Counted from the first letter of the stretch, positions 35,443-48,003 are shown. The stretch: DNA of 64,000 bases from Suillus spraguei (GCA_016800925.1 JABCPU010000101.1:122101-186100); one strand, 5' to 3'. The notes: a model not told the origin generated them from the sequence alone. A program made the numbers and translations.

Positions 35443-35640
35443 GGTGGGTGACATTGGCTGGATTGAGTGGATGGAAAATTGGAGACCAGAAAGAGTCGCC
35501 TGATGGGTGACATTGGCTGGATCAAGCGGATGGAAAATTGGAGACCAGAAAGAGACACCTGACAGGTGACATTGGCTGGATCAAGTGGATGGAAAATTGG
35601 AGACCAGAAAGAGTCACCTGATGGGTGACATTGGCTGGGC
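35443..35640. repeat. 60-bp tandem repeat
   Basis: Three full units and part of a fourth, each about 60 bp, sharing GGTGACATTGGCTGGAT and GGAAAATTGGAGACCAGAAA. Copies differ by a few bases. Confidence 0.85.
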
Positions 35641-36029
35641 AAGATGAGATAAGGGGGAACAGGGTGAATCCCTATTTGAGAGGGTGGGAGAAAGTGCACC
35701 ATGCTGTGGTAGTCGTCAAGCACACACCCAAGCAGTACAGACCACTGGATATGGGGAGAGGCTGCAAAATTTGGTGGATTCAGTGGCTGTGCTCAGTCGC
35801 ATGGAGCACTCCTATAATATGCCCAGCAGTACAGACATCTGGGCGATGGAGGTTATGAGTCAAAAAGTAGACTCAGCAGTACAAACCGCTGAGCCCAAGA
35901 TGAAAGAGATAATTGACATTTGTCAGACTTGGAGGTTGAAGTTGACTTGCACATGACTGAGTTTGTAGGTGTTTGTACCTTACCTTAGCTTATTGTTTGC
36001 TTACTGTTTGCTATACTTTCCTTATACTC

Positions 36030-36326
36030 ATTTCAACACCTACTGGTGCAATGGTTTGTACTGTTGTATCTATCCCTTATCCCTTCCTCCATTGATATGA
36101 CAGTATGTGCTGTTGTGTCTGCTGGACTTTGACTGGATTTCATCCTAAACTCTTGACACAGCAGTATGTACTGCTGTGTCATCTTTCGTCACCCGACTCC
36201 TCCCTCCATCATTTGGCTGGACTTCACCTTGACTGGATTCTTGATATGGCCGTATCATTGTTGTCCTGCCTGGACTTTATTTGATTGGACTTCATCCCAA
36301 ACTTGCCTGGACTCTTTATATGGTGG
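36030..36326. repeat. Imperfect repeat array with palindromes
   Basis: Diverged 70-80-bp units sharing CTGGACTT, GACTGGATT and CAGTATGTACTGCTG. At 36155-36180 the unit forms a 12-bp perfect inverted repeat with a 2-bp loop (GACACAGCAGTA / TACTGCTGTGTC). The array seems to continue past 37282, so the LTR D copy was probably inserted into it. Confidence 0.6.
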
Positions 36327-37282
36327 TGTAGTGAGCAAAGTCACGCTGACCATCAAAACCCCATTTTCGACAAGCGTCTCATTAGAGTCTGTGGTGGCAA
36401 CCGAAGAATTTCCTTATAGCAAGTAAATAGCCTTTTTGCTCTGCTAAGGTGGAACTGTTCTTCTTCCGTGGACCCTTACCAGATCCTCGGCTGATGCCCT
36501 CATGTCCCATCCAATTCTGTCTAGATCCATTGGTGCATAGTTACTTCGCTTCTGCTGTTACTAAATCTACGGCAGGATTTACCTTATGTCTCAAGGGGCT
36601 GCTGCACGCTGTGCACCTCTTTACTAATACCCTGTTTATTTTCTTTCTCACTACCGGACTTGCATAATTATCTTGTATGCGCTTGCATATGTTAAAATGG
36701 ACTCATCATACATACCGTTACAGTTACTGCCCATTACATCCCTTCACTTGGACTTAGTATCAGAATGCTTGCTTGTCACAATCTATTTGCCTTTGAACTT
36801 TTCTCCGTTCAAATCCTGCTCATTGATTTAACTGCCGGTAACTTTACCGGTTGAAGTACCGCGGAACTTTGACTTCACTACTTGTAACCAGACTGCAGCC
36901 AGTGATCTCCCTGAATCGCTACCTCTCTCACCAACTTTCCCGCTTGTATGGAACTGCTGCTACTGCTACTGCACGTGGGTAGTGGTACTATATTCATTTC
37001 ACAGAAGTCACTTTCATTCTTGCTCTCGCTAGCTAACCACTTTAGCCATTCTTACCGCGCAAGTACCACTAACGTCACGCTAGTACCGCCAATATACCAT
37101 TACCACCACTAACCTCAGAAGTCGGAATCTTCATTGCCTTATTAGTACTTCCTTGATTCCTTCGCACTAACTTAGAAGGAATTATTTCTATCACAGTCCT
37201 CTTGGGTTGAACATCTCACTTGCACCTTCAGTAGGATTATTGTTGCGCTTATACTTAGGCCAGCGGTAATTTCTTCGTTTCA
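36327..37282 (-). mobile_element. Solo LTR of family D, copy 1
   Basis: A 956-bp sequence that on the minus strand runs from TGAAACGAAG to CTCACTACA. It matches the copy at 57773-59212 once that copy's nested LTR is removed. The flanks (GGTGG and GCAGT) do not form a clear target duplication. Confidence 0.8.
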
Positions 37283-37954
37283 GCAGTATGTACTGCTGTG
37301 TTGTCCTTTCATTGCTGGCTCCTCCCTCTGGATTAATCTTTGTCTGGGACAGCTGGTATGTACTCACTCTTGCTCTAATTCCATCGCCGTCCTGATTCCA
37401 ATCTCCTGTATGCTTTTTCTGTAGTGTCTCCATGTCACTCACCCATATTTAGTCACCCTCGTATTTGGATGCATCTATGTAGGTAAGCAGATTGTACTCC
37501 ATTGCTGCTCTTTCTTATTCAATTGAGATCAGCTTGTTCCTTTAGTGGATTAGTACCTTCCGTTGTTGTAGGTCACTCTATTTTCTCCTTGTTTTGTTTT
37601 GGTTTTAAATGGTCACCCCAGGCTGTTTTCAGGACACCATCTCTAGACGGCGATGGTACATACTGTTGTCACCGTCAAGCTTATTTGCTCAATGCCCACA
37701 TCCCATGCAGCGCTCACATGATGTGTGTGTGAGGAGTGCATTGAAAAAGGGAGATATGATGAGAGAGGTGCACCAAAAGTGGTTCTGATGGCAGAATGAT
37801 CAATCCTGGCTCATGTCCAGCATGTAAAGGCAGAAAGCACTGAGCATGCTGCATCCACCAAAGTTGGCAAACCCACTGTCTCCTCCATCACTGACAATCT
37901 TGGTCATTTGACCCTCTCGATGAATCCTTCCCAGCCCCTTTATTTGCATCTTCA
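37283..37954. other. Flank of the CACTA gene
   Basis: The sequence repeats the CAGCAGTATGTACTGCTG palindrome at its left edge, then shows no clear gene. It may contain the lost 5' exons or end of the CACTA element. Confidence 0.35.
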
Positions 37955-39624
37955 ATGAACAATGATTTGGAGCGCCCAGAACCATGCAACCCTCCTGCAG
38001 TTTCTGTCTCTGCCCTGTCAAATAACCTTCAGCAGTTGAAGTTGTCAGATGGCACGTCAGTCCTGCCAGTGACAACAAGTCAACATGCTGCTAGCGAAAC
38101 CACATCAAAGCTGAAACACAATAGACACACAGTCAAAGCATTAACTATCTCTGACGATATCAAGTCCCGGATTCAGCAGTGCCTTTGCTTATTGCTACAT
38201 GCTTGTAGCCTTGATGATGTTGGTCATGAGTTATCTTTGCTTTGCACAGCTATGGAGAATGTCAGTGGAGGGGTAGGTGTTGTCATTGAACAAAAGAAGG
38301 CAATCACAACACAGATAGATGACTTGACTGCTCACTTCAGCAGCCACCAGGATACGCTGCATGGGCCCATTGAGATTAATACTGGTAAGTCATGAGTATG
38401 TCAATCATGGCTCCTTGCTTACAGTTCAATAGATGCCCTGCAGCAAGCTTCAGTTGATCACTCAGACAAGATCAGCCAAATCATCCTATTCCTTTGTGTG
38501 GCATGCAGAGTTGTCATGGGGTCAGCAGGAGTAGTTGTGATTTAATCATAAAAATCATTTCTGTTGTGCTGTTCCTCATGTTTTGGAGGCTGGACAGCAG
38601 TCTCAGCTCCTCACATGAAAATATCACCAAGCAAATTCCTCTGACCTCGGATGGTGCAGAGGCAAAATTTCATCTCACTGGGAAAACTATCACGTATGCC
38701 ATCTGCAGCTGTCATTATACTTATCCTCTGACATATGCACCAGGCTCTATGACTGCAAGATACCCTGAACATTGTGTTCATTGTCCTATGCCCGGGACCA
38801 AATGTGGTGATGCTTTACTTGTTGGCCCTGAAGGAGAATACCATCCAAAGAAAACTTTCATGTATCACAACTTCAAAGACTATCTTTCTGGCCTCCTCTC
38901 TCATAGAGATGTAGAAGCCATGATGGATGAAGCATGTGATGATCTCATGGACTCCATTAATTCTCCTCTTCTGCCCTTTGTCAAAAATCCATTTGAAGCC
39001 CAATTCCTCCATTCATTTGGCAGCCCAAAGCCTGAGATGCTTTTTATCAACAGAGGAGAAGAAGGACATTATACCTTCGCCCTTCACATGGATTTCTTCA
39101 ATCCTGAAGGGATGAATGTGCAGGGAGCTAGTATGTCCTGCAGAATTATCTCCATGGCATGCTTGAATCTGCCTTTGGATATCAGATATAAGCCAGAGAA
39201 CATGTATCTTGCAGGCATTATCCCAGGTCCAAAGCAGCTGTCTTTGGAAAATCTCAATCACTACATCCAACCACTCATGAATGATTTGGTAGACGCATGG
39301 GAGTGCAGTATCAAGTTTTCAAAAACTGCGTGTTACCCCAATGGTCATCTAACTCGTGGTGCTGTTGCCCTTGTCATCTGCGATCTTCCTGCCGACACCA
39401 TCTATCATGTCTGGCTGGAGTCAGCAGTTATTTCTACTGCAGCGCATGTGATTGCTATCACAAATCTACTTATGGAAGAGTAGACTTCGAGAATTGGACA
39501 CCTCGTGATAGAGACAAACTCTGAGCATATGCTGAGCAGTGGAGAGATGCTGCTACATCCACTGAATGTGAAGCACTGTTCAAGGCTCATGGCGTGCATT
39601 ATTCCAAGCTCTGGCATCTACCAT

Positions 39625-40588
39625 TGTAAAAATACAACCTAACCTGGGCTGTAGATAAACTACCTCCTAAGTTAGTATGTGAGTCTTGCGCTCCATCTAG
39701 TCTGCTTCACTTGTGAGAACAAGAGCATTCGACCCTAGAGGGGGATGCCTATAAGTATGGTCAAGTTTGAGTCAAACTTATGTGCGAAAGAAGTGTCATG
39801 GTCAGTGGTAAGTTGCTGTGGTCAGCGATGATGCCGCCAGAACTAGCGTCATAAGTAGTGGTACTACCGTGGTCGAGATATAGTCAGAAACAGTTAGCGT
39901 CATGCGAGCGATGACGAGTGATGATATCAGCAGTAGCAGTAAGGTTGCGAGCGGTGCAAAGAAACAGTAAAGAAGTCCACAGTACTTTCAGCGGTAAAGT
40001 AGTGGTGTGTGAGAAGTTCAGCCAAAATAACAATCAAAAGTCCAGTGGTATGCCAGCGGTAACAGAGAATGAGTGTGATGGATTAACAAGCGATAAAGGA
40101 ACTTTAAAGACTAAGTCTACTACTGGGTGGATCCAGAGCTAGACAATAATCCTGACCTATAGTACATGCAATTGTGTAAAATCAGGTACTGTATTGTGCG
40201 GGGTACGCGGTGCTTATATCCTAAATTGTATGTATCTGGAATACTCTAGGCAAGATCAGTAGCGCTCAACTGTAGTAACCACCATATGTAAACATAGCGC
40301 GAGGTGCTGCAGCATGAGGCAACATGTAATAAGACTTGCCATGGAATCAGTGATAATGAACATAAAACAAACAATGCACCAAATGGAGCTATGCGGACGC
40401 GGCAAGGACATGGGAGGGCATTGGTACGTGGAATGTGGTGCAGCAGTCAGTATGGTGTGCAGTAAACATGGGATGCCACTGGTAATGCTAAAGGGGTAAG
40501 ACGGCCATGGACAAGTGGTAACTCCTATAGATGTGAGATGAGTGTCAAAAGATGGGGTTTTAAGCCCAGCGCCAATATGTTCGTTACA
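39625..40588 (+). mobile_element. Solo LTR, diverged family D relative
   Basis: A 964-bp sequence from TGTAAAAATAC to TTCGTTACA, inserted inside the Tnp2 gene between codons for LWHLP and YWDP. Its 3' end (GGGGTTTTAAGCCCAGCG) and internal parts resemble LTR D. Flanks CCAT/CCGT look like a short target duplication with one transition. Confidence 0.75.
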
Positions 40589-41129
40589 CCGTACTGGGAC
40601 CCCTCCTGGCAGCTCATTATTGATCCGATGCATTGTCTATTGGAAGGTTTGGTTCCTCACCATACTTGTAATCTGCTCATTTGACTTCGAAGTCAACTGG
40701 TTCAGCCTCTACCCCTCTCTTGTTTTCATACGACTTTGGCAAAGTACCTTCCAGGACAATGATGATGAAAGAAATGACACAGGTATCTATGATCCAGGCC
40801 CTCCTTCTTTCCCAGATGATTATTCCCAATGAAGAGGCCTGCTTCAACAAGCTGAAAGACTCTCTGTTCCACAAGAATATTGGACCGCTGAAGTATATCT
40901 GTAATAACTTGGGCTGTATGCCACAGAAAACTGGTAGAACGTTCAAGCTAGATTATGTCAAAGCTCTTCTCAAGTGGGTAAGTTCTTTGTCTTCATGTTA
41001 CTGTCCCAGGTTTCTTAACAATTATTCACAGCGCTGTGGAAAACCTTTAACTGCTCCCATAGAAGAACCTCAGTTTGGGACAGCAGAAGTACTTGGATGC
41101 ATTCGCAATGTCATCCAAGATGCATCTGT

Positions 41130-42101
41130 TGTTACAAGAACACCTTCTTGTGCCCCTACTATCATTTTTCCTCCTATGTGTTGCCATCTACTCTTGTCCC
41201 AATGAGGCCCCCACACTTGTTCTCCACTACCTCATCTGGCTCGCTCTTGTCACACCATACCTCACCTACGCTCATCTTCTCCATCGCTGCTAAATGTGCA
41301 CCTCCCAAGCACCTTTCGCCTTCTTTCACACACTTCGCGCTTATATGCGCCTTTCGCGCACTTCGCATTTATACACACCTTTCGCACACTTCGTGCTTAT
41401 ATGCGCCTTTCGGCACTTTGCGCTTATACGCGCCTTTCACGCTTCAAGCACCTTCTCTGCGCTCGTCACTTCACCTTGCACTTCAACATGCGCAAGCCCC
41501 TGGTTCACAGGATCAATTATCGGCTCTCAGAGACACTCTGGTATTGTCCTATGCTTTATCCTTTTACTGTTTACCTTTCTTGACTCATGCGTCGCCTTAT
41601 TGGCTGTACCTTTTCCCTTTTATACCTTCGGCTCCGCACTTATGACTCCCTTTTGCACATGTGTGCTTTCATTGGCTGATATGCCTCTGACTTGTTTATG
41701 AGCATGTGTCCTCTTATTGGCTATCTGACTTCATACCTAATCTAGCGATACTTATGTATTCGTGCTCCGCTTCAACTTTACATATAAATATGCAGATAGC
41801 CTTTGTACTTCTTTAACTTGAATCTACTTGATCTTCGACCCTGAACTTCCTTTCAATAAGCTTTCATTAGCTTATTGTCTATACTTTGACTTCTTAGAAG
41901 CTCATCGCTTCTAAGTCTATTTGATCATTGTAGACCTTGTCGCTGGCATTAGGTTGTGAGACAGTGCATGGCACCTACCTCCAACCAACGCAACTAGCGC
42001 ACTCTGCGCTAGGGACTGATATGCACAGGCCACCCGCTCCTTAAGGAGCGCACTGTGCAGACACCACTCAAGTTCCTTAGCACCTGGCTAGGTCACTAAC
42101 A
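41130..42101 (+). mobile_element. Solo LTR of family E
   Basis: A 972-bp sequence from TGTTACAAG to CACTAACA, flanked by exact TCTGT duplications (41125-41129 and 42102-42106), inserted in the Tnp2 gene. The frame DAS/SVPTW...GDASAG rejoins when it is removed. It contains a TATA-like ACATATAAATA near 41780 and a 28-bp tandem repeat. Confidence 0.9.
41329..41441. repeat. 28-bp tandem repeat in LTR E
   Basis: Four copies of a 28-bp unit (CACACTTCGCGCTTATATGC core) in the 5' half of the LTR. Two to six bases differ between copies. Confidence 0.85.
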
Positions 42102-43200
42102 TCTGTCCCCACTTGGCTTGGTTCAGTCCCCAGTGATTTTGGAGATGCGTCTGCTGGGATGCTTAAAGCTGATGAGTGGCGATCACTTATTACAGTCTAT
42201 CTTCACATTGCTCTTGTGAGCTTGTGGGGTGCCGGTACCTCACATGCTTCCGATGAACTTTCTGTGTGCCTCAGAAGTGTTCTTGATCACACTATGGAAC
42301 TAGTGTGTGCGGTGTACCTTGCATGTGCATGAACTATGACAGCAAGAAGAGCAAACACCTACCGCTCTATATCTCTGGCTATGTTGGAAAGTTGAAGGAG
42401 ATTCTTCCTACCTTCTCTCTCGCCCAAATCACCATGCATCTTTCCACTTATATGACTTTTTGCTCCTATTTGGACCTGCTCACTCATGGTGGTGTTTTCC
42501 TTTCGAATGTCTGATTGGCATACTCCAATGCCTTCCTGTTAATCACAAATTTGGTCAGTCCTTGTCAGAATACTGAATGAGCAAAATGGGCTAATATTTT
42601 TTTCAGGGGAGCTTGAGAACACAATGCTGTGTTCATACATCAAGGCTGCTAGGCTTCACCATTGGCTTACTCAAACAGATTGTCTGCCTGCTATCTAAGA
42701 GTGCAGGGCTCTGTGTGATAAAGTATATGCCCCCAAGGGTGCTCTGGATCCCAGCCAAGAGCTTGCCAAAGACCCTATGGATGATATTGTCCAGGTTCCT
42801 GACTCAGCAATGACCAGTACGGTGCCTGAGGATCTATATGCCCTCATCAGGCGATGAACAGCAGTATTGCATGCCTCACTGAAGTTTGATGGTATTGTTT
42901 ACTGCAGGGCATCTACGCACATGGGGAACAACCAGATTTTTTCTATCCCAATGGAGATAAATCATTGACTCCTGTCGCCACTAGTATCAAATATATATAT
43001 GGTATACTGACAGGAGAATTGTTGTTTGCTGTACAGCAACATCTCCTGTTAGACAACAACTGTACTATCGACCCCTTCTCAATGTATCCCAATTTTCCGG
43101 CCAAATTGTACTTGATGAACGTCCAGAGTCATCTCAAAAAAGTCAAGGTGTCCTGGGTAGTCAGTCACTTGCACGGTGGGGGTTTCTGACAGTCATATAG

Positions 43201-44580
43201 TGATTCTATCTTTATCTCGTGATTGATGGTAAGTCATTCAACCAAACTCCCTTATTGATATTGACAAGATAATCAGCCTCCTCCGCGCTTCTGTTTGGCT
43301 GCCCCTCCATCTGTTTCCTGCTTTTCTCATTCACACTCATGAATTTTACATAGTTATCTCATTTTATGCTACGTATAGGAATTGTCTTGTTATGCTACAA
43401 AACTGTAGCTAGTCAATATCTGATAACAATAAAATGCCTTTGAGGTAATAAATTTGGGTGGTGAGCGGGCTACAATTGTATGATGATCAGGTGATTTATA
43501 TTGTCTCTGGACAAAACTTCATTTTTTCATTTCAACAAAACTTCAAATTTTCAGGGCATCTAATTGTTGGACAATACTTCATACATAAGCAGGCATATGA
43601 TCACGTCCAAAACTTCACATTTTATCCAACATTTTAGGCTAGAATTTAACTTCAAATTTGAGCACACGCAAAAATTCAGATTAAATTTCTTATTGTTATT
43701 GACATATGGTCAGTGGGGATATGGTTGCCAATGTTTCAAATTTTGTATTTCATAGAAAACACTGCTAAAATTTGAAGTTATCTCTCCATCTTTATGTCAG
43801 TTTAAACTTCAAATGCTTTCTTCACATTTCGTACTACATACAATCCACTGCTAAATATTGATAACCCAATGTGCTTGTAGCTGAGGTCAATGCAGGCATC
43901 TCAGACCTATCTCAAATCTGAACCAGCACAGCAAAACTTTTCAGACATGAATACGTGTTTTTAATGGATATGAACATTCAAATTTCCTTGCATTTTGCCA
44001 GCATCTGGGCTTGTATCTCATTGCATTATGTAGATTATTCAAATTTAATCTGGACAAAATATTTGAACCTATCCTATTTATATACCTAAACCTTTTGATG
44101 ATCAAGTCGTGGTGTTGTGGTTTCTCATTTACTTGCTGTGACTGGTGTGTTGTGTAGTGGATTAGGCTACCAAATAATCGTGGGAACAAATTTCAGGTTT
44201 TGCACCTCCCCAGATGAATAAACACAAATTTTGCGAAAACATGCCATGGATCCACCGGCGGATATCCACTCTGTTGGATTATCAGGGGTCGAGGTACGAG
44301 CTCGACACTTATCGGGAATCTTCGGGATCAATGGCACATCAATGGTGCAATATTACGGGCGTCGGCAGCATGGTTTTAGCATTGACTGGCATATATAAGG
44401 AGGTATTTTTCTGTAGGAGTACACTATGCGTTTGTCAGCGGGTTCACTGTAACACCTGAGTTGGTATTACTTCGCAGAACATGTCTGAGACTTGCGTGCA
44501 ACTCAACACACTCTGACCCCAATTTCTCTAGGGTAAATACCCACGGTGGATAACTCCCAAGAAGGTTATCCACGGAACAC
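43201..44580. other. AT-rich spacer
   Basis: No gene seen. The segment 43500-43830 repeats AACTTCAAATTT-like words many times. At 44549-44576 a 9-bp inverted repeat (GTGGATAAC / GTTATCCAC, 10-bp loop) could form a hairpin. The right end of the CACTA element may lie here. Confidence 0.4.
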
Positions 44581-44582
44581 TA

Positions 44583-45186
44583 GGGGAGCTCAAAGTTGAA
44601 AGCCCAACGCCTAACGCCCAACCTCGTGACCGAAATGAGTATACCTTGAGTATACCTAGAATAAATAGAGGTAAATAGGGAATAAAGCTACTGGTGAGAT
44701 AAGCTAAACCTTGTCGCACTGAAACCTTCGTCAACTTGCTTGTTTCCCAGTATTTCTAAACCTTTTCATGTCTGAACCTCCTCATGTGCTATTCTAAACC
44801 TTGTCATAGTCATTGTCTTATATTTTATTTGTAGCGGCATTTTTTTCTTGAAATTTCATTAGAATTTTACCCAGTGCCAAAGAAAAATCAGCCCTATTAA
44901 GCACCAAACATGTTGTTATAATGATCAAGAAGTTTTATAAGGTGCACAAAGGTTTGACTTTAGGTACAGAAAAGTTCAGAAATAGTGAAGTTCAAACATT
45001 AGGCATCAAAATACTGGGAGACAAGTTGACGAAGGTTTCAGCGCTTCGCGCGACAAGGTTTAGCTTATCTCACCAGTAGCTTTATTCCCTATTTACCTCT
45101 ATTTATTCTAGGTATACTCATTTCGGTCACGAGGTTGGGCATTAGGCGTTGGGCTTGGGCGTTGGGCGTTCAACTTTGAGCTCCCC
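44583..45186. mobile_element. MITE-like foldback element with long inverted repeats
   Basis: A 604-bp element whose first and last roughly 165 bp are inverted copies (GGGGAGCTCAAAGTTGAA at each end, then CCAACGCC, CGAAATGAGTATACC and CTTTATTCCC regions). TA dinucleotides flank both ends (44581-44582 and 45187-45188), as for Tc1/mariner-type insertions. It has no coding capacity and a short AT-rich centre, so it must rely on another transposase. Confidence 0.82.
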
Positions 45187-45729
45187 TACTAGCTCGCGCT
45201 GCTTGGGCCCCCTTTGCCAATGTAACTGGACTGGCAGACAGCGAGATTATATGCCATGTCTAGGATACATATGTCTTAACACACGGATTTCTGAAGCCGC
45301 GTCGGAACTCATCACTACGCGGCTCAAGACACGGAGCTACGCAGTTGGGGATCGGCCCGACCAAGCGCCATTACCGATGTTATAAGGTGAATATAATACT
45401 TGGTTGTGTTCCAGTAGTGACCGGTCTTACATCCATGTAGTTACTAGTACTCTCACGTCTTTAAAACACTACATGATTCTGCCATCTGCCACGTTTGTTC
45501 TGCCAGTTTGCTGGCAGAACTACTAGTTCTGCCCACAATACGGTAGACCATGATCTCACAGTCTTACCACATTTCATCGGGAAGTCGATTTCTCGCACTC
45601 GGATTGCCAATACCCTGTCATCACTTTTTCGAGGGAAACTGACGTGGCTGAGGTTCCCAAACATTGTCATCGCGCTCGCTAGCACATATATAATGGGCCA
45701 TCGAGTATGATACTGCTTTCCAGCCAACC
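45187..45729. other. Promoter region of aspartic protease
   Basis: Upstream region of the protease gene. It contains an inverted repeat around 45495-45535 (TTCTGCCAGTTTGCTGGCAGAA) and a TATA-like box near 45685. No gene recognised. Confidence 0.45.
45684..45694 (+). promoter_or_regulatory. TATA-like box of aspartic protease gene
   Basis: ATATATAATGG about 40 bp upstream of the ATG at 45730. The spacing implies a short 5' leader. No transcript start is known. Confidence 0.4.
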
Positions 45730-47195
45730 ATGTTCTCCGCTGCATCCTTATTAACACTCCTGGCTTTGTCAATTACGGGGTCGCCCGTTGCAGTTCGCAA
45801 TTCACGCATCACTCTCCCCATGACCAGGAGGTCAAAATTCTCCAATAGTACCAACCTCGTACAGCGGGATGAAGCTCGCGTGGCAGCCTTCATGGACTAT
45901 AGCACGCACGGACAACCTGGGCCTGCTAATGTTCCTTTAAAAAACGATGGATATGGCTTTATGGTATCAGTTGGCATTGGCGATCCCCCCACAACCTGTA
46001 AGTTCAACACTGAGAAAACATGTGGCTGCTAATGTATTATTGAAGATAACTTGGCTGTTGACAGCGGTAGCGCGAACACATGGGTTGGCGCCGGCACTGA
46101 GTACGAGCCGACCGATACCAGCTTCAACACTGAAAAGCGTGTGAGGGGAACCTACGATTCTGGCTCTGGCTTTTTTGAGGGTATGACATACAACAATATC
46201 ATAAGAAATACCTACGATCATCTATAGGAATTCTATGGACAGATACCTTCACTCTCACTGATGACTTGACCATCAACAAGATGCCAATCGTTGTCGCTTC
46301 TGAATCGAGTGGCATCTATGATGATGGTATCCTTGGCATCGGGCCTACGCGCTTGACACTCAGCACGCTGCGAGAATTTCCGGAAGAAACGATCCCGACT
46401 GTCACTGACTGCCTGTGGAAACAAGGCACCATTGATCAGCCCCTTGTTGGGATATTTTTCCAGCCCGCCACTAGGGATACAAACGACGATGGAGAACTCA
46501 GCTTTGGTGAACCCAACCCTGCCATGTATATCGGCAACATTGCATACACGTAAGCTACCTCAGTTCCTGGATCAATCCAGACTGGTAGTAACTGTTATGT
46601 TTCAGTCATATCACCGCCATCCCCCTCTCATCGAGGTATTGGGGTATCGATCAGAGGATCACCTACGGGACCACGGAGATTTTACGCTCCACCGTTGGTA
46701 TCGTCGATTCTGGCTGCACCTTTCTTTCAATTGTTTCCGGTGTGTATTTAGAGTCAGCGAGTAATAATATTCTAATCAGCGTGCGATAGATGCGTATGAT
46801 AGTTACAAGGCTGCAACCGGCGCTGAATTCGATCCGGCGACTGGTCTTCTCACTGTTACCCTTGAACAGTACGATACTCTACGGCCATTGGACTTCCATA
46901 TTGGCGGCGTACGTCAATTTTGTCAGCCCTCACACCCCTTGTTCACTATTTTGCACAGAGAACTTTCAGTCTCAGCCCTAACGCGCAAATCTGGCCTCGT
47001 TCTCTCAACTACTTGGTTGATGGTGTTGACGGTGCTATATATCTCGTAGTTAAAAGCCTTGACAGACACTTTGGCTCAGGGCTTGACTTTATGAATGGCT
47101 ACGTATTCCTCGAACGCTTCTACACCGTGCTCGATACCCGCAGGTCCCTCGTCGGTTTTGCTGAAACCCCATTCACTGATGTCACTACCAACTAA
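45730..47195 (+). CDS. Polyporopepsin-like aspartic protease (A1)
   Basis: Secreted pepsin-like aspartic endopeptidase of the basidiomycete polyporopepsin group. Six exons (45730-45997, 46046-46180, 46228-46549, 46606-46739, 46790-46908, 46959-47195) splice in frame to 404 residues. Residues 1-18 are a signal peptide and the following 60 or so look like a propeptide. The first catalytic Asp is Asp95 (AVDSGSANTWVG) and the second Asp276 (IVDSGCTFLS); Ser-Gly in place of Thr-Gly fits this group. DGILGIGP and the C-terminal FLERFYTVLDTRRSLVGFAE are family features. The gene is intact although transposons lie on both sides. A copia element starts 43 bp after its stop codon, so its 3' UTR or poly(A) site may be supplied by the LTR. 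Confidence 0.93.
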
Positions 47196-47238
47196 TATAG
47201 AATTGCCGAAGTATATGAAGCATCGTTTTTCAGACGCA

Positions 47239-47548
47239 TGTTGGAATTGAGCAAGTACGCCCGCAGGCGTGGCGTTTCGTTATATGCATCTTCTGATTGG
47301 TTCAACCCAACGACTCGTATGTTTCATTGTTCGGTCTTGTTATTTATCTCGTTCTTGTACCTACTGAATCTTTTGTACGCTATGGCCAGCGCCCTTATCC
47401 CATTGTTCGTAGTTTCACTTACTCACAAGATCGCTCGAACTATTTAGCTTCTACCGTTTCGACTCGTTACCTCAGACGTTTGCCTTCGCGTGCACGATTT
47501 GAGAGAGTCTGTCTATTACAGACCCGCGCGAATTCTACTTATCTTTCA
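47239..47548 (+). repeat. 5' LTR of copia element
   Basis: A 310-bp LTR. It matches the 3' LTR over its length, but lacks the 51-bp intron-like insert and the local duplication seen there. Confidence 0.92.
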
Positions 47549-47562
47549 GGTTATGAGCCCTG
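47549..47562 (+). other. Primer-binding site (initiator tRNA half)
   Basis: GGTTATGAGCCCTG directly after the 5' LTR is exactly complementary to the anticodon stem-loop region of yeast-type initiator tRNA-Met (CAGGGCTCATAACC). Use of an internal half-tRNA as primer is known for several copia lineages. Confidence 0.75.
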
Positions 47563-48003
47563 AGCTCTAAGCCTACACGTCTCACCCTTCCCTGCTAAAC
47601 GATCCACCTTCGCGATGTCCATTGCCGTTCCCGTCACGACGGATACCCTCCCGTCCAATGTACCTAAGCTTGACTTAAAGGGCTCTAACTGGGCCATCTT
47701 CTCGTTGCGTTTCCAAGTCGCTGTCGAGGCCAAGGAGTTATGGAAGTATTTTGACGGCACCTGTCCCCGTCCTGCTTCGCCCTTAACTGCCTCAGAAGTC
47801 ACTACTGCTGAAAAATGGCAAAAGAACGAAGAACCTCGCGAAGCACCTACTCACCCAACGAATTCCTGACTCCACAGCTCTTCGTGTTCGTAACCTAGCC
47901 GATGTCGCAACCATGTGGGCAGAAATAGTTCGTGAGTACACAGAGAAGGGCGCATATGCGCAGACCGACCTCCGGACTAAGTTCCTAGAATCCAAGTGCC
48001 CTG

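Larger units (their letters stand above)
37955..43200 (+). pseudogene. Decayed Tnp2-type CACTA (En/Spm) transposase
   Basis: Transposase of the Tnp2 family, recognised from blocks in the right order. They are HNFKDYLSGLL, ENMYLAGIIPGPKQLSLENL and CDLPA, then in another frame AGVSSYFYCSACDCYHKSTY and GRVDFENWTPRDRDK. Further on are PMHCLLEGLVPHH, PNEEACFNKL...LKYICNNLGC, GDASAGMLKADEWRSLITVY, GELENTMLCSYIKAARLHHW and DPFSMYPNFPAKLYLMNVQS. The gene is dead. It has a frame shift after CDLPA (about 39385), a TGA after RDRDK where Arg is usual, more stops in the last third, and two LTR insertions (39625-40588 and 41130-42101). Removing each LTR rejoins the coding sequence. CACTA-type ends were not found. 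Confidence 0.82.

Noticed and set aside
41097..41701. Overlapping open frames of 95-182 codons
   Set aside because: They lie in LTR E and are shaped by its 28-bp repeats. No family match.
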